Shown here: positions 43,490-52,676 of the stretch, piece by piece
Layout: each line of letters begins with the position of its first letter
Position numbering within the stretch: the first letter of the stretch is position 1
From: Lachnospiraceae bacterium
GTDB taxonomy: Bacteria > Bacillota > Clostridia > Lachnospirales > Lachnospiraceae
Reading direction: 5' to 3'
Length of the DNA: 64,000 bases
Assembly: GCA_022793065.1 (NCBI GenBank)
Contig: JAAWCE010000001.1
Span: 93,470-157,469 of the forward strand
Position numbers and translations under genes: made by a program
The notes under the pieces: generated by a model
Told to the model about the DNA's origin: nothing
Database searches by the model: none
The model's input: only the letters and a program-made list of their open reading frames with translations

Positions 43490-44377
43490 ATGAAGGAACG
43501 TCTGGATGTGATATTGGTGAATCAGGGATATGCGGCGTCCCGTGAGAAGGCAAAGGCAATTATCATGTGCGGAAACGTATACGTGGACGGTCAGAAGGAG
43601 GACAAAGCAGGAACCTTTTTCGACCAGGATAAGATAAAGCTTGAGGTCAGAGGAAGCACGCCCAAGTATGTAAGCCGGGGAGGTTACAAACTGGAGAAGG
43701 CAGTGGAACGGTGGAAGCTTGATTTTCGTGGAATGGTGTGTATGGACATCGGCGCTTCCACAGGGGGATTTACGGATTGTATGCTTCAAAACGGGGCCAA
43801 AAAGGTATATGCTGTGGATGTAGGGCATGGGCAGTTGGCCTGGAAATTGCGGAACGATGAGAGGGTGGTCTGTATGGAGCAGACAAATTTCCGCTATACC
43901 GTAAGGGAAGATATTGAGGAAGATTTGGATTTTGCCAGTGTGGATGTGGCCTTTATTTCTTTGACCAAGATACTGATTCCGGCCAGGAATCTTCTGAAAG
44001 CAGGGGGACGGATGGTGTGCCTGATTAAGCCTCAGTTTGAGGCGGGCAGGGAAAAGGTAGGAAAAAACGGGGTGGTCAGAGAAGGGGCGGTCCATCGGGA
44101 AGTAATCTCTAAGATTGTGGATTTTGCGGATTTGACCGGATTTAGTGTGTGTGATTTGGAGTATTCCCCCATAAAAGGACCTGAGGGAAATATTGAGTAT
44201 CTGTTGTACCTGGAGAAAAGGGATGAACTGCCGGAACATATCCTGGAATTGGACGAACATGCCGGGGAGGAAGCGCTTCGGAGCGTTATATCAGAAGAAA
44301 GCGGGTTATCACATAAAGCACCGTGGGGGCAGTTGATTGACAGGATTGTGGAAGAGTCTCGAAAGGGCGTCAACTGA
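43490..44377 (+). CDS. tlyA: TlyA-family rRNA 2'-O-methyltransferase
   Basis: 295 residues. N-terminal S4 RNA-binding domain (MKERLDVILVNQGYAASREK) and FtsJ-like methyltransferase with DIGASTGGFTDCML SAM-binding loop, RGGYKLEKA and KPQFEAGREKVGKNGVVRE. Family members 2'-O-methylate 16S and 23S rRNA (some are described as haemolysin-like). The ATG at 43490 is chosen; GGAG lies eight bases upstream, whereas the ATG at 43475 has its ribosome site too close. Confidence 0.93.
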   Translation: MKERLDVILVNQGYAASREKAKAIIMCGNVYVDGQKEDKAGTFFDQDKIKLEVRGSTPKYVSRGGYKLEKAVERWKLDFRGMVCMDIGASTGGFTDCMLQNGAKKVYAVDVGHGQLAWKLRNDERVVCMEQTNFRYTVREDIEEDLDFASVDVAFISLTKILIPARNLLKAGGRMVCLIKPQFEAGREKVGKNGVVREGAVHREVISKIVDFADLTGFSVCDLEYSPIKGPEGNIEYLLYLEKRDELPEHILELDEHAGEEALRSVISEESGLSHKAPWGQLIDRIVEESRKGVN

Positions 44378-44388
44378 AGGGAGATTGT

Positions 44389-45258
44389 ATGAAACATTTT
44401 TTAATCTATACCAACAGATGTAAGGATAATCATCTGGCGATGACGAACCGTATCCGCAGTTTTCTGGAGTTAAAGGGGCAGCGTGTGACAGTCAAGGCCG
44501 ACGGGGATGACTGGAAGGAGAAAAGTTACGCAAACACGGATGAAATTCCGCCGGATGTGCCTCAGGATGCGGATTGTATGATTGTGCTGGGGGGGGACGG
44601 CACTGTTTTGCAGGCGGCCAGAGAGACGAAAAGATTACATATTCCCATTATCGGTGTAAACCTGGGCACATTGGGCTATATGACGGAGATTGAACCGGAA
44701 CATTTGGAGGAAGCGTTGGACAGGCTGATTCACGGGGATTATGTGCAGGAAAGTCGTATGATGTTGAACGGGAAGGCATATTGTTCTGATGGCAGTACGC
44801 CGGAGGGCTGGGCGTTAAATGATATTGTTATTTCCAGAAGCGGTTCTCTGCAGATTATTAGATTTAATATCTATGTAAACGGCCAGTTTTTGAATGGATA
44901 TCAGGCGGATGGGATGATTGTAACCACCCCCACCGGATCTACGGGTTATAATTTATCTGCGGGAGGACCTTTGATAGAACCCAGGGCCCAATTGATTACG
45001 CTGACGCCTATTTGTCCTCATTCCCTGAATCAAAGGAGTATTATTCTGTCTTCGGAAGATGTGATTGAAATAGAGATACCGGAATACACCGGCGGAAGGG
45101 TTCAGACTGTGGAGGCAAATTTTGACGGAAGCCATGTCATTCCATTGCGATCGGGGGACAAAATCCGTATTGTGAAATCTGAGAAGATTACCGAAATGAT
45201 TCAATTAAACCGGGTCAGTTTCCTGGAAGTGTTACATAAGAAAATGAAAGAAAATTAA
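44389..45258 (+). CDS. nadK: NAD kinase
   Basis: 289 residues; phosphorylates NAD to NADP. The signature GGDGTVLQAAR at about residue 67, GVNLGTLGYMTE, then TTPTGSTGYNLSAGGPLI in the C-terminal beta-sheet domain. 11 bases after tlyA; its stop overlaps an ATG that precedes the argR ribosome site. Ordinary in length and context for this operon. Confidence 0.96.
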   Translation: MKHFLIYTNRCKDNHLAMTNRIRSFLELKGQRVTVKADGDDWKEKSYANTDEIPPDVPQDADCMIVLGGDGTVLQAARETKRLHIPIIGVNLGTLGYMTEIEPEHLEEALDRLIHGDYVQESRMMLNGKAYCSDGSTPEGWALNDIVISRSGSLQIIRFNIYVNGQFLNGYQADGMIVTTPTGSTGYNLSAGGPLIEPRAQLITLTPICPHSLNQRSIILSSEDVIEIEIPEYTGGRVQTVEANFDGSHVIPLRSGDKIRIVKSEKITEMIQLNRVSFLEVLHKKMKEN

Positions 45259-45269
45259 TGGGAGACGGC

Positions 45270-45728
45270 ATGAAGAAAACCAGACAAAGAAAAATCCTTG
45301 AAATTATTCGGAAAAATGATGTGGAAACCCAGGAAGATTTGGCCAGTCTGCTTCAAGAAGAAGGGATTACCGTAACGCAGGCGACGGTTTCGAGAGATAT
45401 CCGGGAGCTGAAGCTGTTCAAGGCGCCGGCGGACGACGGCGGACAAAAGTATGCGGCCTTAGAACAGGACGGTGAAAATGAGAAACCAATGGAACATAGA
45501 TATATTCGCGTGCTGCATGATGCGTTTTTGTCCGTGGAAGCGGCGCAGAATATTTTGGTGGTGAAAACGGTTTCGGGGATGGCTATGGCGGCGGCAGCGG
45601 CTTTGGATGAAATGGAGTTTGGGGAAATTGTGGGTTGTATTGCCGGAGACGATACGATTTTTGCAGCCGTGAGGACTTCAGAAGAGGCAAAAAGACTGGC
45701 AAACAGGATACGTAAGATGATGATTTAA
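45270..45728 (+). CDS. argR: Arginine repressor ArgR
   Basis: 152 residues. Winged helix RQRKILEIIRKNDVETQEDL and TVTQATVSRDIRELKLFK at the N-terminus; C-terminal arginine-binding hexamerisation domain with IVGCIAGDDTIFAAVRT. GGAG six bases before 45270 sets the start; the ATG at 45258 overlaps the nadK stop. In this gene order ArgR/AhrC regularly precedes recN in Clostridia; arginine operators are not near. Confidence 0.95.
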   Translation: MKKTRQRKILEIIRKNDVETQEDLASLLQEEGITVTQATVSRDIRELKLFKAPADDGGQKYAALEQDGENEKPMEHRYIRVLHDAFLSVEAAQNILVVKTVSGMAMAAAAALDEMEFGEIVGCIAGDDTIFAAVRTSEEAKRLANRIRKMMI

Positions 45729-45841
45729 ATTTGGGAATACTCTTATGAATGATTGGTCGGAGAAGGGACGAAGCCGGGAGCGAACCGGACGGACAAAGCG
45801 GTAACGGGCAAAGCTGCGGTCATGACCAAAGGAGAGAAGAA

Positions 45842-47530
45842 ATGTTACGGAGTTTACATGTTAAGAATTTAGCGCTGATGGAAGAGACGGAAGTTGAATT
45901 TGGCCGGGGATTGAACATTTTAACCGGAGAGACCGGCGCGGGAAAATCTCTGTTGATTGGAAGCGTAACGCTTGCGCTGGGGGGCAAATTCGACAGAGAA
46001 ATGCTGCGGCGGGGAACGGATAGCGCATTGGTGGAGCTTGTCTTTCAGACGGAAGATCAACGGGTGCGTGAAAAATTGCTTCAACTGGATTTGGAGCCGG
46101 AGGAAGACGGTACGGTTATTATCAGCCGTAAGATGCAGGTGGGGAAAAGCACTTATAAACTCAACGGGGAAACGGTAACTGCCAGACAGGTAAAAGAGTT
46201 GTCGGAGCTTCTGATTGACATTCATGGACAACACGAGCATCAATCTCTGCTGAACAAGAAGAAACATATGGAAATCCTGGATGTTTATTGTGGGGAAGCT
46301 TTTTGTTCTGCAGCAGAGAAAGTGGAGAAGGCATATAAAGAATGTAGAGAGCTGCAGAAATCTTTGGAAGAAGAGGCAATGGATGAGGAAGCCAAGGCAA
46401 AGGAACAGGCTTTGGCAGAATTTGAGCTCCAGGAAATTCAACAGGCCGATTTAAAGCCTGGGGAAGACGAAGAATTGGAACAAAAATATCGTCTTATGGT
46501 GAACAGTAAAAGAATTAACGAGAATTTAGCTGAAAGTTATCAATATACGGGAAATGATTTTGAGAATGGGGCCGGAATCGCACTCAGTCGGGCATTGCGG
46601 GCATTGAGCAGTGTATCTTCCCTGGACGGACGGTTGGGGGAATTGGAAAGTCAGTTATCGGAGATTGACAATTTGTTGGCGGATTACAACAGAGATGTGG
46701 CCGAGTATATGGCGGATTGTGAATTTGACGGGGAAGATTTTGCCATGGTGGAAGAGAGGCTGAATTTGCTGAATCATTTAAAGGGAAAATATGGGAATAC
46801 CATTGAGGAGGTCATTGCCTACGGGGAGGGCAGGCAGCGTGTGCTGGACAAGCTGGCGGATTATGAAGCATACATGGGACAACTGGAAGAAAAGCTGGGA
46901 GCCGCAAGGAAACGTCTGGATGATGCTTGTGCAAAACTTTCTGAAATCAGGAAAAAAAATGCTGTAAATCTCACAAAGCAGCTTAAGGCTGCGTTGGTTC
47001 ATTTGAATTTTCTGACCGTAGAATTTGACATTGCTGTTAATCGGGCCGGAGTGATTACTGCAAAGGGTTATGATGATGTGGAATTTTTAATTTCTACCAA
47101 TCCTGGAGAATTGATGAAACCCTTGAATCAAGTGGCAAGCGGCGGCGAGCTTTCTCGTATTATGCTGGCCATTAAGACGGTGCTGGCGGGACGGGATGAA
47201 ATTGATACTTTGATTTTTGATGAGATAGATACGGGGATCAGTGGTAAAACTGCATGGAGAGTGTCCGAACAATTAGATACAGTGGCTCATGCGCATCAAG
47301 TGCTATGTATTACACATCTGCCACAGATTGCCGCTATGGCGGACAGACATTTTGTTATTGAAAAAAGCAGCAGTTCGGATAATACCATTACAGATATCCG
47401 TATGTTGGAGGAAGAGGAAAGCATGGGAGAACTTGCCAGACTTCTTGGCAGCGACGCTTTGACCGAAGCCGCGCTGTCCAATGCCAGAGAAATGCGCAGT
47501 CAGGCAGCGGGACATAAAAATCGGACATGA
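45842..47530 (+). CDS. recN: DNA repair protein RecN
   Basis: 562-residue SMC-like ATPase of double-strand-break repair. Walker A ILTGETGAGKSLLIGS at about residue 24, long coiled coils in the middle, signature NQVASGGELSRIMLAI and Walker B TLIFDEIDTGISG near the end. The true start is the ATG at 45842 after GGAGAGAAGAA; in-frame codons upstream belong to the spacer after argR. Confidence 0.96.
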   Translation: MLRSLHVKNLALMEETEVEFGRGLNILTGETGAGKSLLIGSVTLALGGKFDREMLRRGTDSALVELVFQTEDQRVREKLLQLDLEPEEDGTVIISRKMQVGKSTYKLNGETVTARQVKELSELLIDIHGQHEHQSLLNKKKHMEILDVYCGEAFCSAAEKVEKAYKECRELQKSLEEEAMDEEAKAKEQALAEFELQEIQQADLKPGEDEELEQKYRLMVNSKRINENLAESYQYTGNDFENGAGIALSRALRALSSVSSLDGRLGELESQLSEIDNLLADYNRDVAEYMADCEFDGEDFAMVEERLNLLNHLKGKYGNTIEEVIAYGEGRQRVLDKLADYEAYMGQLEEKLGAARKRLDDACAKLSEIRKKNAVNLTKQLKAALVHLNFLTVEFDIAVNRAGVITAKGYDDVEFLISTNPGELMKPLNQVASGGELSRIMLAIKTVLAGRDEIDTLIFDEIDTGISGKTAWRVSEQLDTVAHAHQVLCITHLPQIAAMADRHFVIEKSSSSDNTITDIRMLEEEESMGELARLLGSDALTEAALSNAREMRSQAAGHKNRT

Positions 47531-47532
47531 GC

Positions 47533-47562
47533 GGAATGAAATAAAAAATTTGTCACATACTA
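47533..47562 (+). promoter_or_regulatory. Candidate forespore (sigma-G/F) promoter of spoIVB
   Basis: GGAATG, 17 bases, CATACTA. The -10 fits the CATNCTA-type forespore consensus, and spoIVB is a known sigma-G and sigma-F target. The -35 match is four of six. Confidence 0.4.
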
Positions 47563-47599
47563 TAACGGACAGATATTTTGAGTGCGTGGAGTGTGTGAT

Positions 47600-48952
47600 A
47601 TGAAGTGGCAGAAGGAATCAAATGATCTTATCAAAAAACAAGCCGGCGAAGGGATGGTAATTCTGCTTCAGAATTGGAAAAAGAGGCAGAAAAGGCACAG
47701 AGTATATCGGGCGGCGCTATGCCTTGCGCTTGCGGTGAGCTGCCTGTCGCTTGCAGGACTGCTCTATTATTATATAGATTGTAGTATTCCTTCCGTGATC
47801 AATGTGCGGGCGGGGCAGGAAGAATCTTTTCAACTGGGCGTGCCGGCAACAGGAGAAATTATCAGTGTCAGTGAACGGGGAACCAGCAATATTCCCCAGG
47901 GGGCAGTCAACATAGACTTAAGCAGAAAGGTGACGCTGAAGGCTGCGATGGAGTCCGGCTATCAGATGCAAGTGAAGCTTTTCGGTTTTCTGTCCTTTAA
48001 AAATGTGGATATTCGGGTGATTGAAGACCAGGAGCTGATTCCTGTAGGGGCGCCAATAGGTATCTATGTGAAGACCAACGGAATACTGGTGGTTGGAACG
48101 GGAGAATTTCAGGGCGGAGACGGCGTAAGTTATTCTCCCGGCAAGTACATTTTAAAATCAGGGGATTATATTCGGAAAATAAACGGAGAAGAGGTCAATG
48201 AAAAGGACGATTTCATTCGACAGGTGGAGGCCAGCGGCGGAAAAGAAATTTTGCTGACTGTAGAGCGGGACGGGGAGCTGATGGATTTGAAAGTCACACC
48301 TGTGAAGGATGCCGGGGGCAATTATAAAATCGGGGTGTGGGTCCGGGATAATGCCCAGGGAGTGGGAACCATGACATATATTGACTCAGAAGGTAATTTC
48401 GGAGCATTGGGGCATGGGATTACAGATGTGGATACCAGCACATTAATGCACATGGAGGGAGGAACCCTGTATCAGACGGATATTGTGGATATTCAGAAGG
48501 GGGCGGCCGGGAATCCTGGAGAGATGACAGGGATGATCATATATGCCGACGACAGGATACTGGGAGATATTACCGACAACAGTACAAGAGGGATTTTCGG
48601 TGTCTGTAATCAAAAGGCATTGGAAATGGGTGTCAGGGAAGCGCTGCCCATTGGCTTAAAGCAGGAGATTAAAGTGGGGCCGGCACAGATTTTATGTACC
48701 ATAGATGGAAGCACCAGGTACTATGATGTGGAGATTACGGCGGTGCGGCTGGATCATGATAATGTCAACCGGGGAATAGAACTTACGGTTACGGATTCTG
48801 ACCTTCTGAATGTCACCGGTGGGATTGTACAGGGCATGAGCGGCAGCCCCATCATACAGAATGGAAGATTTGTTGGTGCGGTGACCCATGTGCTGGTGCA
48901 GGACAGCACGAAGGGATATGGAATTTTTATTGAGAATATGTTGAATCATTGA
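47600..48952 (+). CDS. spoIVB: SpoIVB signalling serine peptidase
   Basis: 450 residues, secreted from the forespore into the space between membranes to trigger pro-sigma-K cleavage by SpoIVFB. One N-terminal membrane helix (about 38-60), a PDZ domain (about 170-235), then S55 peptidase with HGITDVDTST near residue 272 and the catalytic Ser block QGMSGSPIIQNGRF at about 411-424. The end DSTKGYGIFIENMLN is normal. The spo0A gene, which usually follows spoIVB in Clostridia, is not there; an accessory region begins instead. Confidence 0.95.
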   Translation: MKWQKESNDLIKKQAGEGMVILLQNWKKRQKRHRVYRAALCLALAVSCLSLAGLLYYYIDCSIPSVINVRAGQEESFQLGVPATGEIISVSERGTSNIPQGAVNIDLSRKVTLKAAMESGYQMQVKLFGFLSFKNVDIRVIEDQELIPVGAPIGIYVKTNGILVVGTGEFQGGDGVSYSPGKYILKSGDYIRKINGEEVNEKDDFIRQVEASGGKEILLTVERDGELMDLKVTPVKDAGGNYKIGVWVRDNAQGVGTMTYIDSEGNFGALGHGITDVDTSTLMHMEGGTLYQTDIVDIQKGAAGNPGEMTGMIIYADDRILGDITDNSTRGIFGVCNQKALEMGVREALPIGLKQEIKVGPAQILCTIDGSTRYYDVEITAVRLDHDNVNRGIELTVTDSDLLNVTGGIVQGMSGSPIIQNGRFVGAVTHVLVQDSTKGYGIFIENMLNH

Positions 48953-48973
48953 GCAATATAGCCAGGGAAGAGT

Positions 48974-49016
48974 AGGGACACAGCAGGGAATAAAACCTTA
49001 ACTGTGTCCTTTCTCT
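48974..49016 (+). terminator. Terminator after spoIVB
   Basis: GGACACAG (48976-48983) pairs with CTGTGTCC (49002-49009) around an 18-base loop, followed by TTTCTCTT. It probably ends the spoIVB transcript. Confidence 0.65.
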
Positions 49017-49076
49017 TGTCTGGTTATGTTGTGCAAGCCTTTTTTCTTTTTCGCCGGCATAGTCTGTATTGTTGCT

Positions 49077-50029
49077 CTAAATTGCTTGTAACTTTGCAAG
49101 CTGTTCTACTTCCGGTACGCTAAGTTCAGAACATTCTGCAATTTCCTCAATTGTCAGTTTTCCCATTTTCAACATCTTAAGCGCTGTTTTCTTTTTCATT
49201 TCATTTATTCCTTGAGTGATTCCCTGAGTGATTCCTAGAGTGATTCCCTGATTTAAGATGTTTCTTGCTTCTGTTTCAATTAATGCTCCGCCCATAATAT
49301 CACCTACGCCTTTCTGCACATTCTCATATTTTTGTGCAATTTCCTTAAGCACATCATTGGAAAGTTCTATAATCGTCCGCTTGTCAAACGCTCCAATCAC
49401 TTCTTGTTGTTCCAGATGATCAAGCCGATCTAAAATTTCCTGATATTCTGCTTTCAGTTCCGCCAATTTTTGCTTGTTACTATTATACTCTGGAAAACTT
49501 TTCTCATGTGAAAAAATGTAAAATGGAATCAGCATCAGCAGATCTTTTTTAAAAATATCATCCAGTGAATATGTCTGTACTTTCATAATTGGCACATTGT
49601 ACGAAACTGTTCCGCCCGGTGTGACAATCACATATTTCATTTTGTCAGGTGTCTTTTTGTAAGTGCGAAGGTATAGAACTGCCGTGTTAGGAAATGTTAC
49701 AGTAAGTGTTTCCTCTGTGACTTTGCCCTCGTCAAGCGCTATCTGCGCATCATATTCAAAAAGCCTTATTGTGATTTTTCCATCCGGCGAGCTGCTTTCA
49801 CACTCAACATGGTATTTCTTCGGTATCCTTCCCAAAACTGTAAAATTTGTGTCTGTAATCCGTTTTTTATCTGCCTCGTTTTGTTGGTCTAAAAAATGTT
49901 CGTTTGGAAAAAAAGGATTTCTTCTTCTCCTGTATATGTTTCTCCGAAAATTTCATTGATTATGGGGATAATCAGCTTCCGGCAGTCATTTAGAATTGTT
50001 CGGAATGCTACGTCATATATGTTTGCCAT
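49077..50029 (-). pseudogene. Rpn-like PD-(D/E)XK nuclease/transposase, frameshifted
   Basis: Read from an ATG at 50029 (minus strand, preceded by GGAAAGGAA) the protein begins ANIYDVAFRTILNDCRKLI and matches the intact paralogue at 61134-62087 along its whole length, including FFPNEHFLDQQ. One base is missing in a run of seven T (A7 on the plus strand, 49908-49914); eight would restore the frame. The downstream part (PDDEXK core KKYHVECESS..RLFEYDAQIAL, helical region, GITQGITQGI repeats) is open to 49077. It is either broken, a phase-variable homopolymer, or a sequencing error. Rpn proteins are recombination-promoting nucleases, some involved in phage defence. Confidence 0.75.
49207..49257 (-). 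repeat. 12-bp tandem repeats in the frameshifted Rpn-like gene
   Basis: About four units of GAATCACTCAGG type on the minus strand encode GITLGITQGITQGI. The equivalent run in the intact copy is at 61909-61958. Confidence 0.7.
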
Positions 50030-50142
50030 ATTTTATTCCTTTCCTGTTTGTGTCATTATCATATCATTTTTTTCCCTTAAGTTCAAGAATTTCACAGTAT
50101 TCTATGTTGTTTCAGCCTCTCATAATACCCGTACTCTCTTTA

Positions 50143-50231
50143 GCAGATTTATTGGGGCAACAACTTGTGCGATGGTGCGGGACAGCGCGAAAGTGTATGG
50201 GATTTTTACTGAGAATGTGTTGAATGATTGA
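50143..50231 (+). pseudogene. Decayed duplicate of the spoIVB 3' end
   Basis: Translated in frame, this reads GATTCAMVRDSAKVYGIFTENVLND and stop, against GAVTHVLVQDSTKGYGIFIENMLNH and stop at the end of spoIVB (48952). About three quarters of the bases agree over roughly 90 positions, including the stop codon and beyond. No similar sequence precedes it. It is a remnant of a second spoIVB tail about 1.3 kb downstream of the real one, separated by the Rpn-like pseudogene. Confidence 0.8.
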
Positions 50232-50263
50232 GACATATAAAAAGAGGATAATGTAATAAAGGC

Positions 50264-50338
50264 TTTACACTTTGGACATTGATTGTTATACTAAGGATAG
50301 TAAGACGGTGACGGCAACCAATAGCCTAAGGTGTAAAG
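50264..50338 (+). promoter_or_regulatory. Promoter and inverted repeat upstream of the YciI-like gene
   Basis: TTTACA (50265-50270), 16 bases, TATACT (50287-50292). CTTTACAC at 50264-50271, overlapping the -35, is the inverse of GTGTAAAG at 50331-50338, in the transcribed leader, so it may be an operator or a leader structure. The leader to the start codon is about 100 bases. Confidence 0.5.
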
Positions 50339-50404
50339 TTCTTAAACTATCAAGGACCTTATATTTTTTGTCACTTGGATGAAAATCAAAGAGGAGTATA
50401 TGGT

Positions 50405-50704
50405 ATGGAAAAGCTGATGTATATGATGATGATTGAAAAGAGTAAGACTTATAATAAGATGACAAAGCAGGTGGTTATGGAACATGTTGAAAACATAAGA
50501 AGGCTGGACGACGAAGGAAAACTGGAAATTTGCGGAGTATTTAAAGGTTATCCGGGAATGGCGGGGATGTATATCTTAAAAACAGAAACCCGTGAAGAGG
50601 CAGAAGAAATTTGCAATATGGAGCCTTTGGTAAGGGGCGGATATGCAACTTATAAGTTAGTCTCTCTGCAGATTGCGAATCGGGAGAATAATTACTTGCT
50701 GTAA
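50405..50704 (+). CDS. YciI-like domain protein
   Basis: 99 residues. The pattern MIEKSKTYNKMTKQVVMEHVENIRRL (helix after a beta strand), GVFKGYPGMAGMYILKTETREEAEEI and NMEPLVRGGYATYKLVSL fits the YciI ferredoxin-like fold: a His in the first helix and a conserved Asp-like position in the middle. YciI family members are small enzymes of mostly unknown substrate. GAGGAG precedes the ATG at 50405; an upstream start at 50375 has no ribosome site. First intact gene of the accessory region. Confidence 0.7.
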   Translation: MEKLMYMMMIEKSKTYNKMTKQVVMEHVENIRRLDDEGKLEICGVFKGYPGMAGMYILKTETREEAEEICNMEPLVRGGYATYKLVSLQIANRENNYLL

Positions 50705-50806
50705 TTTGGATAAAAATATGAGGAAAAGTCAAATAGGCATTGTTATAAATTAATATATACAGTATCGTTATCGAAGTGAGAAGTTTTACTGCGAAAGGAG
50801 TTCACT

Positions 50807-51007
50807 ATGGAAGAATTAAAAACTATTATGGAAAAGTTTGCTGCATCTGGTTGGGATTTCATATCTGTTCCGGCACAGCAATGGTTAGACGGAAAAGTGG
50901 ATAAAGAGGCTTTGGTGTCAGTAATCAGGCAGGCAGACAAAGAATGTGGAAGTTGTGGTTGTGATTTGGATCCGTTATATAAAAGAGCGTTGGAGCTGCT
51001 AGAATAG
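50807..51007 (+). CDS. Small Cys-motif protein, unknown
   Basis: 66 residues, helical, acidic, with a CGSCGCD motif near residue 47 and DFISVPAQQWLDGKVDKEAL in the middle. GAAAGGAG lies nine bases before the ATG. The two closely spaced Cys pairs could bind a metal. I recognise no family. A strong terminator follows at 51079. Confidence 0.6.
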   Translation: MEELKTIMEKFAASGWDFISVPAQQWLDGKVDKEALVSVIRQADKECGSCGCDLDPLYKRALELLE

Positions 51008-51078
51008 TGTAATTATTTTGACTTTGTTGAAATGTCTATTTTAATCATGGCTGTACCCATAGAGCTATATATGAAAAG

Positions 51079-51110
51079 CAGGAAATCCGGAAAAGATTTT
51101 CTGTTTTTTT
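51079..51110 (+). terminator. Strong Rho-independent terminator
   Basis: CAGGAAATC with GATTTTCTG (one G-U) around a 7-base loop, followed by seven T. Ends the transcript of the YciI-like and small Cys-motif genes. Confidence 0.85.
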
Positions 51111-51150
51111 GTGTATAAAGGTCATGTAGGATGGGGCTGACCGCTTTCAG

Positions 51151-51190
51151 ATTTATCTTGATTTTTTATATGGATTGTTATAAGATAAAT
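51151..51190. repeat. Inverted repeat at the left of the TnpB-like element
   Basis: ATTTATCTT (51151-51159) and AAGATAAAT (51182-51190) around a 22-base loop, 85 bases before the TnpB-like gene. It could be a subterminal hairpin of an IS605-type element; the right-hand candidate is at 52677-52733, but the two hairpins differ in sequence. Confidence 0.4.
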
Positions 51191-51275
51191 ATGGTTAAGT
51201 ATCATTTGGGTTTTTGAAAGTTAGTGAGAATTTGATTGTAATTTCGATCAGAGTAAGCAGACAAAGGTAGAGTCA

Positions 51276-52665
51276 ATGGCATCGGATACGGTATGCAGAA
51301 CAGTTCGTCAGTATAATAAAAACCCCATATCTGTAGAAGATATGAAAAAGCTGCAGGAAATTGCGGAGGATTACCGCAAGGTGAAGCTATATGTGTATCA
51401 GAGATATGGCGGTATAGGGAGTTTGTCAAAACTTTATCCTGGTTACACCGTTCAAAACGAGATGACGGACAGCGGGCTGCGTGCGGAACTGGGTTTGCCC
51501 TCAGTGTATTTTTACCTGGCAATGTTTGATGCCCTGGGGGATATTAAGGGGCAGTGGACACGGACGAAGACGAAACTTTTAAGGCTCATAGGGCAAAATG
51601 ACAATCTGAGCGGGGATGAAAAACATTACCTTAGATTCCTTCTGAAGGTGAACAATGCTTTTACTGCAGTGTTGAACCAGGAGGACATTGTTTTGCCGAA
51701 AGAAATGCAAGGTAAATATCTGGAGCTGGCGGCAAAGGTAGATGCGGAAAAAATGCACCGCTATCTGTGCAGGCAAGTAAGAAAATATCATGTTTCCAAT
51801 CTTGTCCAGGGTAAGACAGGGCAGGCAGAGAGTTGTACTGGATTTGCCATTTCGGAGCGGGCATACAGATATGGGGATGAGGGCGGAAGGAAAAAGCGCC
51901 CTGACGGACAGGGAAAAAGTGCCGATAGATGTTATGGCATTTATATATCTACGAAAGAAAACAGAAAGCGTATTTTTGTACCGCTCACTGACAGGAATCA
52001 ATATAAAAGTCAGTTGTATATCCGACTTTTTCCGCAAGAAGCCAGAATTGAAATTAGTGCTACAATAGATGTGTCGGTGCGTTCCCATGAAGACTATACA
52101 AACCAAACGGGGTTGGCTATGGGAGTATTCACAATGCTCACCACCCATGAGGGACATGTTTATGGAGAGAAATTGGGGGAATATCAGAGGGAGTATGCGG
52201 ACTGGGTCAGGGAACAGACGGGAAATTATAATCGAAACAAGACCCATAATCCGGGGCGTAAAAAATATCAGGCAAAAAAGAAGCGTTATGAAGAGCGCTT
52301 GCACAGTTATATCAATCATGAATTGAATCGATTTCTGCAGACAGAAAAGCCGCGGCAGCTTTATATTGTAAAGTTGCCGGGAGCACAGTCTGGCGGTGTG
52401 AACAGGAAAATTAATCATTCGGTGTCCATGTGGCAGAGGGGGGTATATTCGGAAACGTTTGGAACAAAAGTGTAAAGAACAGTCAGTGGAACTTGTGGAA
52501 GTACTCGGAAAAGGAATCAGCACCGAATGTAGCTGCTGCGGGGCTGGCGGAAACCGTAAGGACGGTATGTTCTCCTGTGATGCTTGCGGATATACTGTGG
52601 AAGAGAAGATAAATACCGCCAAAAACGTGTTAAAACGTGGTATGGAGGGAAAAGTAATTGTTTAG
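51276..52665 (+). pseudogene. TnpB-like (IS605 OrfB-type) protein, frameshifted, catalytic residues replaced
   Basis: The first frame (51276-52475) encodes a TnpB-like N-terminal domain, RuvC-I region and linker; the second (from about 52438 to 52665) gives RKRLEQKCKEQSVELVEVLG, then a zinc ribbon (CSCCG and CDACG) and EEKINTAKN. They join if one G is removed from a G6 run at 52438-52443. By alignment from memory, the RuvC Asp in the family GIDLG is Ala281 (GLAMG), the Glu is Lys366 (YIVKLP), and the final Asp is Lys (EEKINTA). It would then be nuclease-dead even when in frame. Whether this is a broken transposon gene or a domesticated one is open. Confidence 0.75.
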
Positions 52666-52676
52666 CTGATAGAGTG

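Noticed and set aside
43376..44260. Antisense frame of 294 codons opposite tlyA
   Set aside because: tlyA is clear on the plus strand; the antisense product has no motif and a biased composition.
51276..52665. Active TnpB or transposase
   Set aside because: The frame is broken in a G6 run and the three expected catalytic positions appear replaced; no TnpA is adjacent.
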